In this document: piece after piece, positions 5,396 through 5,459 of the stretch
Layout: each line of letters starts with the position of its first letter
Position numbering within the stretch: position 1 is the first letter of the stretch
NCBI GenBank assembly: GCA_022360415.1
Contig: JAKSDB010000207.1
Coordinates: 1 to 5,459 of the forward strand
DNA: 5,459 bases
Origin: Chlorobiales bacterium
Lineage (GTDB): Bacteria; Bacteroidota; Chlorobiia; Chlorobiales; Chlorobiaceae
Reading direction: 5' to 3'
Program-made: the position numbers and the translations under genes
The notes under the pieces: model-generated
Databases searched by the model: none
Seen by the model: the letters and a program-made list of their open reading frames with translations, nothing else
What the model was told of the DNA's origin: nothing

Positions 5396-5459
5396 ATTGT
5401 TATCAGCGCTTAATGATTATCTTTAAAAACATAACGAAACATCTTCTTTTCTGCTCATG
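5396..5459 (-). other. Upstream region of clpB, cut by the window edge
   Basis: These 64 AT-rich bases hold no coding feature I can support. A GATAAT (5416-5421, minus strand) could be a -10 element, but no fitting -35 is seen 16-18 bp further up. I see neither a CIRCE inverted repeat nor a sigma-32-type CTTGAA/CCCCAT pair, which are common in front of clpB elsewhere. The relevant promoter may lie outside the window. Confidence 0.3.

Noticed and set aside
4304..5413. Long plus-strand open frame of 369 codons opposite clpB
   Set aside because: It lies antisense to a gene with complete AAA+ motifs, its translation shows no recognisable domain, and long open antisense frames are common opposite GC-balanced conserved genes.
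5396..5459. CIRCE or sigma-32-type heat-shock element in front of clpB
   Set aside because: Neither the CIRCE inverted repeat nor the CTTGAA/CCCCAT pair is present in the 64 bases available.

Overview
The window looks like chromosomal DNA of a green sulfur bacterium (phylum Chlorobi: Chlorobium, Prosthecochloris or Pelodictyon). The placement is an inference from four things: a ClpB that stops after its first ATPase domain, as I recall for Chlorobium; a short Obg with no C-terminal tail; a cysteine-rich GatB; and short palindromic and octamer repeats in the intergenic gaps. No database search was possible, so genus and species are open.

Layout from left to right. The left edge holds the N-terminal 116 residues of a GNAT acetyltransferase of the short N-acetylglutamate-synthase-like type (1-348, minus). 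It lies 6 bp downstream of obgE (355-1356, minus), so the two probably share a transcript. A 261-bp divergent gap (1357-1617) follows, filled with small repeats: a perfect 12-bp-stem palindrome, an octamer tandem, a degenerate 15-bp direct repeat, and a heptamer tandem that on the minus strand is a canonical G-quadruplex pattern. xseB (1618-1872) is the only plus-strand gene. It converges on gatB (1886-3313, minus) with 13 bp between the stop codons. The 121-bp gap upstream of gatB holds a second, imperfect palindrome and two more copies of the octamer. Next come a secreted SYLF/Ysc84-domain protein (3435-3983, minus) and the N-terminal half of ClpB (4076-5395, minus). The last 64 bp are upstream of clpB.

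The genes are mostly housekeeping: ribosome-associated GTPase, exonuclease VII small subunit, tRNA-dependent amidotransferase subunit B and a heat-shock disaggregase. They do not form one pathway. The partner genes gatA, gatC, xseA and the second half of clpB are not in view, so these complexes are encoded at dispersed loci. I found no CRISPR array, RNA gene, transposase or prophage gene. The most notable item is the split ClpB. The next is the composite repeat patch between obgE and xseB.
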